From positions 195,173 to 259,172 of the forward strand of contig NZ_LMCQ01000022.1 in assembly GCF_001424835.1 (NCBI RefSeq): a DNA stretch of 64,000 nucleotides, given 5' to 3'. The position numbers and the translations under genes were made by a program. The notes beneath the pieces are model-generated. The model was given only the letters and a program-made list of their open reading frames with translations. It had not been told where the DNA came from and did not search any database. Shown here one piece after another: positions 1-7,830 of the stretch. Numbering within the stretch: position 1 is the stretch's first letter; each line of letters begins with the position of its first letter. Origin of the DNA: Variovorax sp. Root318D1. GTDB lineage: Bacteria > Pseudomonadota > Gammaproteobacteria > Burkholderiales > Burkholderiaceae_C.

Positions 1-632
1 TCGGCACGCTCGCGCAGATGAAGGGGCAGGGCCCAGCCGTCGTGCAGCGCGTGGCCGACGAACTCGGCCTCGGCAACGCCGGTGCCACGTGGCACACGCA
101 GCGCGACGAATGGATCGCGCTCGGCTGCGAACTCGGGCTGCTCACGGGCAGCCTCGGCAAGATCGCGCGCGACATCTCGCTCATGGGCCAGTACGAGGTC
201 GGCGAAGCGGCCGAACCCACCGAGCCGGGCCGCGGGGGCTCCTCGGCGATGCCGCACAAGCGCAACCCCGTGGCCGCGATGGTGGCGCTGGCCGCGGCCC
301 AGCGTGCGCCGCAGCGCGTGGCCGCGCTGCTGGCCGCCATGCCGCAGGAGCATGAGCGCGCGCTCGGCGGCTGGCAGGCCGAACTGGCCGAGTGGCCGCA
401 ACTGCTCATGTCTGCGCATGGCAGCGCGCGTGCGCTGGCCGGTGCGCTGCCGGGCCTGCAGATCGACGCGGCGCGCATGCGTGCCAACATCGACACCCTG
501 CGCGCGGAGCTGCCGCGCGAAGCCGCGGATGAATGGTTCGATCCTGCGCTGGCCGGGCCCGCTGGCGAAACGGCGCTGCGGCAAGTGGCGGCCTTGCGCG
601 CCCAACTGACTGTGAAAGACACATCCCGATGA
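1..632 (+). CDS. pcaB: 3-carboxy-cis,cis-muconate cycloisomerase, 3' part
   Basis: Partial gene: the frame is open from the window edge (codons begin at position 3) to a TGA at 630-632, giving about 209 C-terminal residues. It shows the fumarase/aspartase superfamily signature GSSAMPHKRNP (about nt 238-270), whose serine is on the catalytic loop of this family. PcaB cyclises 3-carboxy-cis,cis-muconate to 4-carboxymuconolactone in the protocatechuate branch of the beta-ketoadipate pathway. The next gene is pcaC, the following step, with a 4-nt ATGA overlap, which separates it from argininosuccinate or adenylosuccinate lyases of the same superfamily. The start codon and N-terminus lie outside the window. 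Confidence 0.93.
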   Translation, partial: GTLAQMKGQGPAVVQRVADELGLGNAGATWHTQRDEWIALGCELGLLTGSLGKIARDISLMGQYEVGEAAEPTEPGRGGSSAMPHKRNPVAAMVALAAAQRAPQRVAALLAAMPQEHERALGGWQAELAEWPQLLMSAHGSARALAGALPGLQIDAARMRANIDTLRAELPREAADEWFDPALAGPAGETALRQVAALRAQLTVKDTSR

Positions 633-1057
633 CCGACCAGGCAAGCACTCCTCCCGCGAACGACTACGAAGCCGGGCTCGTCAACCGCCGCCGCGTGCTG
701 GGCGATGCCTGGGTCGACAAGTCGCTGGCCAACCGCAACGAGTTCAACGCCGAGTTCCAGGAGCTCATCACGCGCCATGCGTGGAACGACATCTGGGGCC
801 GCCCGGCGCTGGGCGACAAGACGCGCCGCTACATGGTGCTGTCGATGATGCTGGGCATCCACGCCTATGAAGAATTCGCGATGCATGTGCGCGCCGCGCT
901 CGACGGGCCGCCCGAGTCGCGCCTGACGCCCGAGGACATCAAGGAAGTCATCATGATGGCGGCCATCTATTGCGGCGTGCCGGTGGCCAACCATGCCTTC
1001 GGCATTGCAACCGGCATCCTGCGCGAAAAGGGCTTGCTGGCCGCGCCTGCGCAGTGA
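629..1057 (+). CDS. pcaC: 4-carboxymuconolactone decarboxylase
   Basis: A 142-aa protein of the single-domain CMD/AhpD-like fold, typical length for stand-alone PcaC. It decarboxylates 4-carboxymuconolactone to beta-ketoadipate enol-lactone. The usual family run is present: GLVNRRRVLGDAWVD near the N-terminus, then RRYMVLSMMLGI and a C-terminal helix with YCGVPVANHAF. The ATG at 629 overlaps the pcaB stop (ATGA), and the gene's own TGA is overlapped by a GTG start of the next gene, so all of this is likely one translationally coupled operon. A longer in-frame extension upstream to about 533 lies inside pcaB and was not used. Confidence 0.95.
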   Translation: MTDQASTPPANDYEAGLVNRRRVLGDAWVDKSLANRNEFNAEFQELITRHAWNDIWGRPALGDKTRRYMVLSMMLGIHAYEEFAMHVRAALDGPPESRLTPEDIKEVIMMAAIYCGVPVANHAFGIATGILREKGLLAAPAQ

Positions 1058-2274
1058 CGCGGCCCGCGCTTGGCGAGCGCCGCCGGTTCGAGGTCGGCTT
1101 CGGCCTGCTGTTGCCGCTGCTGCTGGCGGCACAGCCCGTGGCCACCGACAGCTACCTGCCCGCGCTGCCCGCCATCGCCAAAGAGCTGGGCTCGGCCAGC
1201 ACCAGCCTCACGCTGTTTGTGCTGGCCTTCGGCTTTGCGCAACTGCTTTGCGGTCCGCTGGCCGATCGCTTCGGCCGACGGCCGGTGTTGCTGGCGGGGC
1301 TTGGCTGCTATGTGGCTGCCGCGCTTGGCGGTGCGTTCGCCGGCAGCGTGCCGGTGCTTGCGGGCTGGCGCACGCTGCAGGGCTTTTCAATGGCGGCCAT
1401 CCTGGTTTGCGCGCGTGCCGCGGTGCGCGACCTCTATCCCGCGCACGAAGGCCCGCACGTCATGGCGCGCGGGCTCACCGGGCTGGGCGTGGTGGGCTTG
1501 CTGGCGCCATTGCTGGGTGCATGGCTGGTGCAAGGCGCCGGCTGGCGCTGGGTGATGGCGTCGATGGCGCTCTATGCACTGGTGCTCCTTGCGCTCTGCT
1601 GGCATTCGTTCGGCGAGACGCGGCGGCCGCTGGCGGGCGACATTTCCGCGCCGCGCGGCAGTGCGCGCGCCGTGTTCGCCAGCCGAAGTTTTCGCGCCTG
1701 GGCTTCGCTGGCTGCCACCACCTACGGCGGCCTGTTCTGCTTTCTGCTGCTGTCTCCGATGGTCTACATCGGCTATCTGGGCTGGTCGCCCGCCATGTAC
1801 GGCTGGATTCCGGCAGGCGGCTCGCTGGTCTACATCTTCAGCACCACGCCGTGCCGGCGCCTGCTGCGCAAACACGGGCCCGTGCACACCGTTCAGCTCG
1901 GTGCCACCTTGAGCATTGCGGGCGCCGCGATTCAGGCGCTGGGCTGCTGGCTCGCGCCGCACAGCGCCTTGCCGCTGCTCGCCGGCCATGCGGTCTACTG
2001 CCTGGGCCATGGCATCCACCAGCCCTGCGGGCAGGCCGGGGCGGTGGGCGACCTGCCGCACCTGGCGGGCCGGGCCGTGTCCTGGTCAGGCTTCGGCATG
2101 ATGATGGTGGCATTCTGTGTGGGCCAACTTGCGGCACAGTTCGTCGACACCGGTTTTTCGAACGGCGCCTGGCCGATGGTCGTGCCGATGCTGCTCGCGG
2201 GTTGCGTGCTGCTGGCCATCGCATTCCTGTGGCTGCCGCGTCTTCAACATCCGATCAAAAAGGAATCACCATGA
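1054..2274 (+). CDS. MFS transporter, Bcr/CflA drug-resistance-like family
   Basis: A 406-aa 12-helix major facilitator. The N-terminal helix region reads VATDSYLPALPAIAKELG, characteristic of the Bcr/CflA subfamily, followed by the loop 2-3 signature GPLADRFGRRPVLL. The start is taken as GTG at 1054 because it forms a GTGA overlap with pcaC and because the residues upstream of it are non-hydrophobic sequence lying within pcaC. The 3' end overlaps pcaD by ATGA. The position between pcaC and pcaD with overlaps on both sides makes co-translation with the pathway likely, so a role in aromatic acid or intermediate transport is plausible. Family assignment is firm; substrate is unknown. Confidence 0.88.
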   Translation: MTRPALGERRRFEVGFGLLLPLLLAAQPVATDSYLPALPAIAKELGSASTSLTLFVLAFGFAQLLCGPLADRFGRRPVLLAGLGCYVAAALGGAFAGSVPVLAGWRTLQGFSMAAILVCARAAVRDLYPAHEGPHVMARGLTGLGVVGLLAPLLGAWLVQGAGWRWVMASMALYALVLLALCWHSFGETRRPLAGDISAPRGSARAVFASRSFRAWASLAATTYGGLFCFLLLSPMVYIGYLGWSPAMYGWIPAGGSLVYIFSTTPCRRLLRKHGPVHTVQLGATLSIAGAAIQALGCWLAPHSALPLLAGHAVYCLGHGIHQPCGQAGAVGDLPHLAGRAVSWSGFGMMMVAFCVGQLAAQFVDTGFSNGAWPMVVPMLLAGCVLLAIAFLWLPRLQHPIKKESP

Positions 2275-3035
2275 CCCGTTTGAATGTCGTCCGCGAAGGC
2301 AGCGGCCCCTTCGTCGTGCTGAGCCACGCGCTCGGCTGCGACCTGCACATGTGGGACGGCGTGGCCGAGCAGCTTGCGCGCGCCCACACCGTGATCCGCT
2401 ACGACCACCGCAACCATGGCGGCTCGGAGGTGGTGCCGGGCGCGCTGCGCGTCGAAACGCTGGCGCAGGACGTGGCCGAACTCATCCAACGCGAGGCGGG
2501 CGGAGAGCCGGTGCACTTCGTCGGCCTGTCGATGGGCGGCATGACCGCGCAGGCGCTGGCGGTGCGGCATCCCGAACTGCTGCGCAGCGTGGTGATCGCG
2601 AATTCATCCGCCCACTATCCCGACCAGTCGCCGTGGCGCGCCCGCGCCGAAACGGTGGCTGCCAAGGGCGTGGCAGCCATTGCGCCGGGCGCGGTGGCGC
2701 GCTGGCTCACGCACGGCTTCGTCACCACCGGGGAGGGCAAGGCCGCGGCCCAGGCGCTCAACGACGTGCTGGTGCGCACCGACCCACAGGGCTACATCGA
2801 GAGCTGCAATGCCGTGGCCGCCATCGATTTTCGCGAGAGCAACCACCGCATCGCCGTGCCGACGCTGGTGATTGCCGGCTTGCAGGACGAGGCGACGCCG
2901 CCCGCAATGTCCGAAGCCATGGTGGCCGCCATCCCCCGTGCGCGCCTGGTCACCATTGATGCAGCGCATCTCAGCGCGGTGGAGCGGCCGGTCGAGTTTG
3001 CGCAACTGCTGATCGATTACTGGCGCAGCCTTTGA
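2271..3035 (+). CDS. pcaD: 3-oxoadipate enol-lactonase
   Basis: A 254-aa alpha/beta-hydrolase. It hydrolyses beta-ketoadipate enol-lactone to beta-ketoadipate in the cytosol. The nucleophile elbow GLSMGG places the serine at residue 87, the acid is in AGLQDEATPP and the histidine in DAAHLSAVERP near the C-terminus, all in the order expected. The ATG at 2271 overlaps the transporter stop codon (ATGA) and follows an AAAGGAA ribosome-binding stretch at about 2259-2265. It is the last gene of the pca run; the sequence after it holds a palindromic operator and then quiC. The beta-ketoadipate CoA-transferase and thiolase genes are not in the window. Confidence 0.93.
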   Translation: MTRLNVVREGSGPFVVLSHALGCDLHMWDGVAEQLARAHTVIRYDHRNHGGSEVVPGALRVETLAQDVAELIQREAGGEPVHFVGLSMGGMTAQALAVRHPELLRSVVIANSSAHYPDQSPWRARAETVAAKGVAAIAPGAVARWLTHGFVTTGEGKAAAQALNDVLVRTDPQGYIESCNAVAAIDFRESNHRIAVPTLVIAGLQDEATPPAMSEAMVAAIPRARLVTIDAAHLSAVERPVEFAQLLIDYWRSL

Positions 3036-3105
3036 AAAAAGCCGTTTGCCGCGGGGGCGGCTGGCCTAGGTGTAACCCCTGTTTCGTGCGAACAATGAAC
3101 GCAGT

Positions 3106-3122
3106 CGTTCGATTATCGAACG
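3106..3122. promoter_or_regulatory. Perfect 17-bp palindrome, candidate IclR-type (PcaR/PcaU/QuiR-like) operator
   Basis: CGTTCGAT and ATCGAACG arms flank a single T. The core GTTCGATNATCGNAC pattern resembles operators bound by IclR-family regulators of pca, pob and qui genes. It lies 54 bp before the quiC start in the pcaD-quiC gap. A weaker second dyad, TTCG-TG-CGAA, is at 3083-3092. The palindrome is seen directly; the identity of the protein that binds it is inferred. Confidence 0.62.
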
Positions 3123-3175
3123 CGACCTGAGTGCAAAGCGTTGTGGCGGGTGGCGGGTGTTTCTACAGTCATCCC

Positions 3176-5071
3176 ATGCATCGCTCCATTGCCACCGTCT
3201 CTCTCAGCGGCACGCTTCGCCAGAAGCTCGAAGCCGTTTCGGCCGCGGGGTTCGACGGCATCGAGCTGTTCGAGGCCGACTTCGTCAACTTCAAGGGCAG
3301 CGCCGACGAGCTGGGCCGCATCGCCGCGGACCTTGGTCTCTCGATCGACCTGTACCAGCCGTTCCGCGATTTCGAGGCCATGCCCGAAGCGCAGTTCCGC
3401 CGCAGCCTGGAGCGCGCCGAGCGCAAGTTCGACCTGATGGAGGCGATGGGCGCGCCGTTGATGCTGTGCTGCTCCAACACCTCGCCGCTGGCCATCGACG
3501 AACCGAAACTTGCCGCGGCCCAGCTGCATGAACTCGCGGAGCGCGCCGCCCGCCGCAATCTTCGCGTGGGCTTCGAGGCCCTGGCCTGGGGCCGCTTCAC
3601 CTCGCTCTATGGCCAAGCCTGGAACATCGTGCGCGAGGCCGATCATCCGAACCTGGGCCTGATTCTCGACAGCTTTCACACGCTGTCGCTGAAGGACGAT
3701 CCCACCGGCATCGCGGCCATTCCGGGCGACAAGATCTTCTTCCTGCAGATGGCCGACGCGCCGCTGCTTTCGATGGACGTGCTGCAGTGGGCCCGCCACC
3801 ACCGATCGTTTCCAGGGCAGGGCGACCTCGACGTGATCGGGTTCTTCGAGCAGGTGCTGCGCGCGGGCTACACCGGGCCGCTGTCGCTGGAGATCTTCAA
3901 CGACGTGTTCCGCGAAACGCCCAACCGCCGCACCGCCGTGGACGCGATGCGCTCGCTGCTGTACCTCGAAAGCGAAGCGAAGCGGCGGCTGGCGCCGGCT
4001 GTCGATGAGCCTGCGCACGCGCAGCGCGTCGAGCTGTTCGGCCCGCCCGCCGTGCCGGCGCTTTCGGGCCTCTCGTTCATCGAATTCGCGGCGGACGAGG
4101 CTTCGGCCCTTGTGCTCGGCACGCTGTTCGGGCAGCTCGGCTTCCGGCGCATCGGCCGCCACCGCTCCAAGGCCGTGGTGCTGTACCGCCAGGGGGAGAT
4201 CAACCTGATCGTCAATGCGCAACCCGATTCGTTCGCGCGCAGCCGTTTCGAAGCGCACGGCACCTCGGTGTGCGCGCTGGGCGTGCGCTGCGCCGATCCG
4301 CAGGCGGCCGTCGACCGCGCCACGGCCATGCGTTCGCAGCGCCATGACAGCCCCGTCGGCCCTGACGAGTTGAGCGTGCCCGCCATCGTGGCGCCGGGCG
4401 GCAACCTCATCCATTTCGTTGCCGAGTCCTTGGGCGCCAACGGGCTGTATGAGGCCGACTTCATCCTCGAGGAAGATGCATCGGCCCTCGCCGCAGACGC
4501 CGGCCTGACGCAGATCGACCACGTGGCGCTGGGCTTGGCAGTGGACCAGCTCGACACCTGGGTGCTGTTCACGCGCGCGGTGCTGGGGCTGGAGCCGGGC
4601 GAGAGCCTGGAGCTGGCCGATCCTTTCGGGCTGATTCGCAGCCGGGGCGTGGCCAATGTCGATCGCAGCGTGCGGCTGGTGCTCAACGTGTCGCTGAGCC
4701 AGCGCACCCGCACCGCGCGCACGCTGAGCGTGACCGGCGGTGGCGCGGTGCATCACATCGCAATGCGATGCGACGACATCTTCGAAAGCGTGGCGCGGCT
4801 GCGCGCCGCCGGCACGCGATTCGTGCCCATTTCGGACAACTACTACGACGACCTGGCCACGCGCATCGACATCGACCCGGCGCTGCTCGCGCGGCTGCGC
4901 GAGGCGGGTGTGCTGTTCGATCGTTCACCCGCAGCGGGCGACTACCTGCACATCTACACCGAGAACATCGAAGGCGGGCTCTTCTTCGAACTGGCACAGC
5001 GCACCGCGGGCTACGACGCGTATGGCGCCCTCAACGCACCGGCCCGCATGGCGTCGCAGGCGCAGGCATAG
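3176..5071 (+). CDS. quiC: 3-dehydroshikimate dehydratase, two-domain type fused to an HPPD-like module
   Basis: A 631-aa protein. Residues 1 to about 280 form an AP-endonuclease-2/sugar-isomerase-like TIM barrel starting MHRSIATVSLSGTL, with acidic and His metal-site segments such as GFEALAWGRFTSLYG and ILDSFHTLSLKDD. Residues about 295-630 are two VOC-type repeats like 4-hydroxyphenylpyruvate dioxygenase, with His in QIDHVALGL and VHHIAMRCDD and Glu in the closing EGGLFFEL segment. This layout matches QuiC-type bifunctional proteins, which dehydrate 3-dehydroshikimate to protocatechuate and so feed the adjacent pca genes. Start at ATG 3176 matches the family N-terminus; an in-frame extension to 3131 adds a non-conserved leader. 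No strong Shine-Dalgarno is visible. The VOC half may be structural rather than catalytic. Confidence 0.9.
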   Translation: MHRSIATVSLSGTLRQKLEAVSAAGFDGIELFEADFVNFKGSADELGRIAADLGLSIDLYQPFRDFEAMPEAQFRRSLERAERKFDLMEAMGAPLMLCCSNTSPLAIDEPKLAAAQLHELAERAARRNLRVGFEALAWGRFTSLYGQAWNIVREADHPNLGLILDSFHTLSLKDDPTGIAAIPGDKIFFLQMADAPLLSMDVLQWARHHRSFPGQGDLDVIGFFEQVLRAGYTGPLSLEIFNDVFRETPNRRTAVDAMRSLLYLESEAKRRLAPAVDEPAHAQRVELFGPPAVPALSGLSFIEFAADEASALVLGTLFGQLGFRRIGRHRSKAVVLYRQGEINLIVNAQPDSFARSRFEAHGTSVCALGVRCADPQAAVDRATAMRSQRHDSPVGPDELSVPAIVAPGGNLIHFVAESLGANGLYEADFILEEDASALAADAGLTQIDHVALGLAVDQLDTWVLFTRAVLGLEPGESLELADPFGLIRSRGVANVDRSVRLVLNVSLSQRTRTARTLSVTGGGAVHHIAMRCDDIFESVARLRAAGTRFVPISDNYYDDLATRIDIDPALLARLREAGVLFDRSPAAGDYLHIYTENIEGGLFFELAQRTAGYDAYGALNAPARMASQAQA

Positions 5072-5100
5072 ATCTTTTTCGTCAACCCTGGAGACAAACC

Positions 5101-6510
5101 ATGGCATCCATCACGGCCCACGAGCCGAAAGGCAAGCACCAGTCCAAGAAGGCCACCGCAAGCGGCTGGATCGGCTCGGCGCTGGAGTACTACGACTTTT
5201 TCATCTACGCCACCGCCGCGGCGCTGATCTTTCCGCAGATCTTCTTTCCGAAGGGCGACCCGCAGATCGCGATCATCGCGTCGCTCGCGACGTACGGCGT
5301 GGGCTACGTCGCACGGCCGATCGGCGCACTGCTGCTGGGCCACTGGGGCGACACGCACGGCCGCAAGACCGTGCTGATTCTCTGCATGTTCCTGATGGGC
5401 TTTTCCACCATCGCCGTCGGCCTGCTGCCGACGTACGACCAAGTCGGCCTGTGGGCACCCGCGATGCTGGTGGTGCTGCGCCTGATCCAGGGCTTCGCGG
5501 TGGCCGGCGAGATTTCCGGGGCGAGTTCGATGATCCTGGAGCACGCGCCGTTCGGGCGCCGCGGCTTCTTCGCGAGCTTCACGCTGCAGGGCGTGCAGGC
5601 CGGCCAGATCATGGCGGCCGCCGTGTTCCTGCCGCTCGCGCACTACATGGACAAGGATGCCTTCAATTCCTGGGGCTGGCGCATTCCGTTCCTGCTGAGC
5701 TTCATCGTCATCGTGGCCGGCTACATCATCCGCAAGGAAGTGGACGAGACCCCCGCCTTCACGGAAGTCGACAACAGCGGCAAGGTGCCGAAGGCACCGG
5801 TGATCCAGGCCGTGACCGAGAGCTGGCGGGACATGGTGCGCGTTTTGCTGTGCTCCCTGATGAACGTGATCCCGGTGGTCGCGACCATCTTCGGCGCCGC
5901 CTACGCAGTGCAGCCGGGCTACGGCATCAACTTCGAGAAAGACATCTACCTCTGGATTCCGGTGATGGGTAACATCCTGGCCGTGATCGTGATCCCGTTC
6001 GTCGGCAACCTGTCGGACAAGGTCGGCCGCCGCCTGCCGATCATGGTCGGCGCCATCGGTTCGGGCCTGCTGTCGTTCGGCTACCTGTACGCCATCAGCA
6101 TCCACAACGTGCCGTTGGCCATCGTGATGTCGCTCCTGATGTGGGGCGTGGTCTATCAGGGCTACAACGCCGTGTTCCCGAGCTTCTATCCGGAGATGTT
6201 CCCCACGCGCACTCGCGTCTCGGGCATGGCGATCTCGCAGAACATCGGCACCGCGATCACTGCGCTGCTGCCGGCGCTGTTCGTGGCGGTTGCGCCCCCC
6301 GGCGCTGCCAACATCCCGTTGATCGTCGGTGCCATCACGCTGGCGATCTGCGCCATTGCCGCGGTCTCGGCCATGACCGCACGCGAGACCTACCGCGTGC
6401 ACATGAACGACCTGGGCAAGCCCGATGCGGTTCCGGTCGACAAGGTCGAGTACGACCTGATGCGCGAGCAGACGCTTGAAACAGCCCGCATGGCCAAGGC
6501 TGCGGCCTGA
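5101..6510 (+). CDS. MFS transporter, metabolite:H+ symporter (MHS) family, quinate/shikimate-like
   Basis: A 469-aa 12-helix transporter. The start motif GWIGSALEYYDFFIYATAAAL is typical of the MHS family (ShiA, ProP, KgtP), and the loop signature GHWGDTHGRKTVL follows TM2. ATG 5101 is preceded by GGAGAC at about 5090. It lies 29 bp after quiC on the same strand, which supports import of shikimate, quinate or another substrate that enters at 3-dehydroshikimate. The ending MTARETYRVHMNDLG is a hydrophilic cytoplasmic tail. Family is certain; substrate is inferred from context. Confidence 0.9.
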   Translation: MASITAHEPKGKHQSKKATASGWIGSALEYYDFFIYATAAALIFPQIFFPKGDPQIAIIASLATYGVGYVARPIGALLLGHWGDTHGRKTVLILCMFLMGFSTIAVGLLPTYDQVGLWAPAMLVVLRLIQGFAVAGEISGASSMILEHAPFGRRGFFASFTLQGVQAGQIMAAAVFLPLAHYMDKDAFNSWGWRIPFLLSFIVIVAGYIIRKEVDETPAFTEVDNSGKVPKAPVIQAVTESWRDMVRVLLCSLMNVIPVVATIFGAAYAVQPGYGINFEKDIYLWIPVMGNILAVIVIPFVGNLSDKVGRRLPIMVGAIGSGLLSFGYLYAISIHNVPLAIVMSLLMWGVVYQGYNAVFPSFYPEMFPTRTRVSGMAISQNIGTAITALLPALFVAVAPPGAANIPLIVGAITLAICAIAAVSAMTARETYRVHMNDLGKPDAVPVDKVEYDLMREQTLETARMAKAAA

Positions 6511-6535
6511 AGACCTTGCGCGCACCAAGGGCGTT

Positions 6536-6556
6536 GGCGCCATGAAGAATGGCGCC
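6536..6556 (+). promoter_or_regulatory. Perfect 8-bp hairpin covering the ribosome-binding region of the next gene
   Basis: GGCGCCAT and ATGGCGCC arms are separated by GAAGA. The structure ends one base before the preferred ATG at 6558 and contains the alternative ATG at 6549. It could mask the translation start or simply be the end structure of the transporter transcript; no T-run follows. Confidence 0.45.
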
Positions 6557-6557
6557 C

Positions 6558-7232
6558 ATGACTTCCCATCTCAAGATCGATTTCGTTTCCGATGTCTCTT
6601 GCCCCTGGTGCGCCGTTGGCCTTGCTTCGCTCGAAGCGGCGCTCCAGCGTGTGGCCCCCGGCGTCACGGCGGAGCTGCATTTCCAGCCCTTTGAGCTGAA
6701 TCCGCAGATGCCTCCCGAAGGCCAGGACACCTTCGAGCACCTGAGCCAGAAATACGGCTCCACGCGTGAACAGCAGGCGCAATCGCGCGAGATGATCCGC
6801 CAGCGCGGGGCCGAGGTGGGCTTCGAGTTCAGCCCTGAGGGACGCCCACGCGTCTACAACACCTTCAACGCGCACCGCTTGCTGCACTGGGCCGAACTCG
6901 AAAGCCCGGCCAAGCAGGCGGCGCTCAAGAAGCTGCTGCTGAAGACCTATTTCACCGACAGGCAAAACCCCTCGGATCCTGAGGTGCTGGTGCGCGCGGC
7001 CACCGAGGCCGGGCTGGACGCGGCGCGGGCTCGCGAGATCCTGGCCAGCGATGAATTTGCCGATGAAACCCGCGAGCGCGAACGCATGTACACGGACGCG
7101 GGCATCCACTCGGTGCCCGCAATCATCATCAACGACCACCACCTGATCTCGGGCGGCCAGCCGGTCGAGGTGTTCGAGCGAGCGCTGCGGCAGATCGCCG
7201 GCGCTGCGCCTTCCAGCCTGTCGGTAGCCTGA
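6558..7232 (+). CDS. DsbA-family oxidoreductase, FrnE-like
   Basis: A 224-aa cytoplasmic thioredoxin-fold protein with an inserted helical domain, the DSBA-like FrnE/2-hydroxychromene isomerase group. The N-terminus KIDFVSDVSCPWC gives a CPWC redox site at residues 15-18, and the cis-Pro region is in HSVPAIIIND. There is no signal peptide, unlike periplasmic DsbA. Such proteins act as cytosolic disulfide isomerases or polyketide-type isomerases; the exact substrate is unknown. ATG 6558 is chosen as it begins the family's MTS-x-LKIDFVSD pattern; ATG 6549 adds three residues and cannot be excluded. Confidence 0.88.
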   Translation: MTSHLKIDFVSDVSCPWCAVGLASLEAALQRVAPGVTAELHFQPFELNPQMPPEGQDTFEHLSQKYGSTREQQAQSREMIRQRGAEVGFEFSPEGRPRVYNTFNAHRLLHWAELESPAKQAALKKLLLKTYFTDRQNPSDPEVLVRAATEAGLDAARAREILASDEFADETRERERMYTDAGIHSVPAIIINDHHLISGGQPVEVFERALRQIAGAAPSSLSVA

Positions 7233-7305
7233 CTTAGCCGGCGCTTAGGCGCTGAATTGCGCGGCGCTGCGAAGGTAAAGTGCGTCAACGCGGAGCGGGG
7301 CACGG

Positions 7306-7330
7306 CGGTTGAGGAGGCATCCTCGAACCG
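7306..7330 (+). promoter_or_regulatory. 5'-leader hairpin before the secreted protein gene
   Basis: CGGTT-GAGGA pairs with TCCTC-GAACCG (one bulged base), loop GGCA, 24 bp before the ATG at 7355 and upstream of the CAGGAG ribosome-binding site. No T-run follows, so it looks like a leader structure rather than a terminator. Confidence 0.35.
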
Positions 7331-7354
7331 TCGTCACTCACAGGAGCTCCGAAG

Positions 7355-7825
7355 ATGAATAAGAAAAGCCTCATCGCCGCATTGGTTCTCATGGCAGCGG
7401 CGTCGCTGCCCGCATTGGCCGACGAATCCGGCAGACATCCGTTCTACCTCCACGCCTTGTCCGACCTGCGCACGGCCGCCTGGAAGGTGGAGCACCGCCT
7501 CCCCGAAGACGGGCAGGTCTCGCGCGACGAGCAGGTGGTGGTCGACGAGATCCATGCCGCCATCGCTGACCTGCAGCATGCGGCATGGCTGGACGGCAAG
7601 CCCGTCGAATGGCGCGAGCCCACCGATGCGTGGCTGCCGCGCCAAGGCCGTCTGCATGCGGCTGTCGACCTGCTGCGCAAGGTGCGCTCCGACGTGGCGC
7701 GCGAAGAAGACGACCCGCGCTCGCGGCCGTTCCAGCAGCGCGGCCTGGCGCACGTCGACGCTGCACTCGACACCGCGCAGCACGCCATCGGTGACGTGCG
7801 CCGCCACGATATGCGCAGGGAGTGA
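7355..7825 (+). CDS. Secreted protein of unknown function
   Basis: A 156-aa protein with a clear Sec signal peptide: MNKKSLIAALVLMAAASLPALA, cleavage after ALA at about residue 22. The mature part is charged and helical, with regularly spaced Arg, His and Asp (for example HALSDLRTAAWKVEHRLPEDG and LLRKVRSDVAREEDDP), and no cysteine. No family is recognised with confidence. CAGGAGCTCCGAAG precedes the ATG. It overlaps or abuts the DUF1800 gene downstream and probably shares its transcript, so it may be a periplasmic partner of that DUF1800/DUF1501 pair. Confidence 0.75.
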   Translation: MNKKSLIAALVLMAAASLPALADESGRHPFYLHALSDLRTAAWKVEHRLPEDGQVSRDEQVVVDEIHAAIADLQHAAWLDGKPVEWREPTDAWLPRQGRLHAAVDLLRKVRSDVAREEDDPRSRPFQQRGLAHVDAALDTAQHAIGDVRRHDMRRE

Positions 7826-7830
7826 GCGCG

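Noticed and set aside
3113..4756. Long minus-strand open frame opposite quiC
   Set aside because: High-GC shadow: low-complexity Arg/His/Ala composition with no family motif, while the plus frame encodes a clear two-domain enzyme.
5011..6543. Long minus-strand open frame opposite the MHS transporter
   Set aside because: Its translation is rich in His, Asp and Gln without any domain pattern; the plus strand is a standard transporter.
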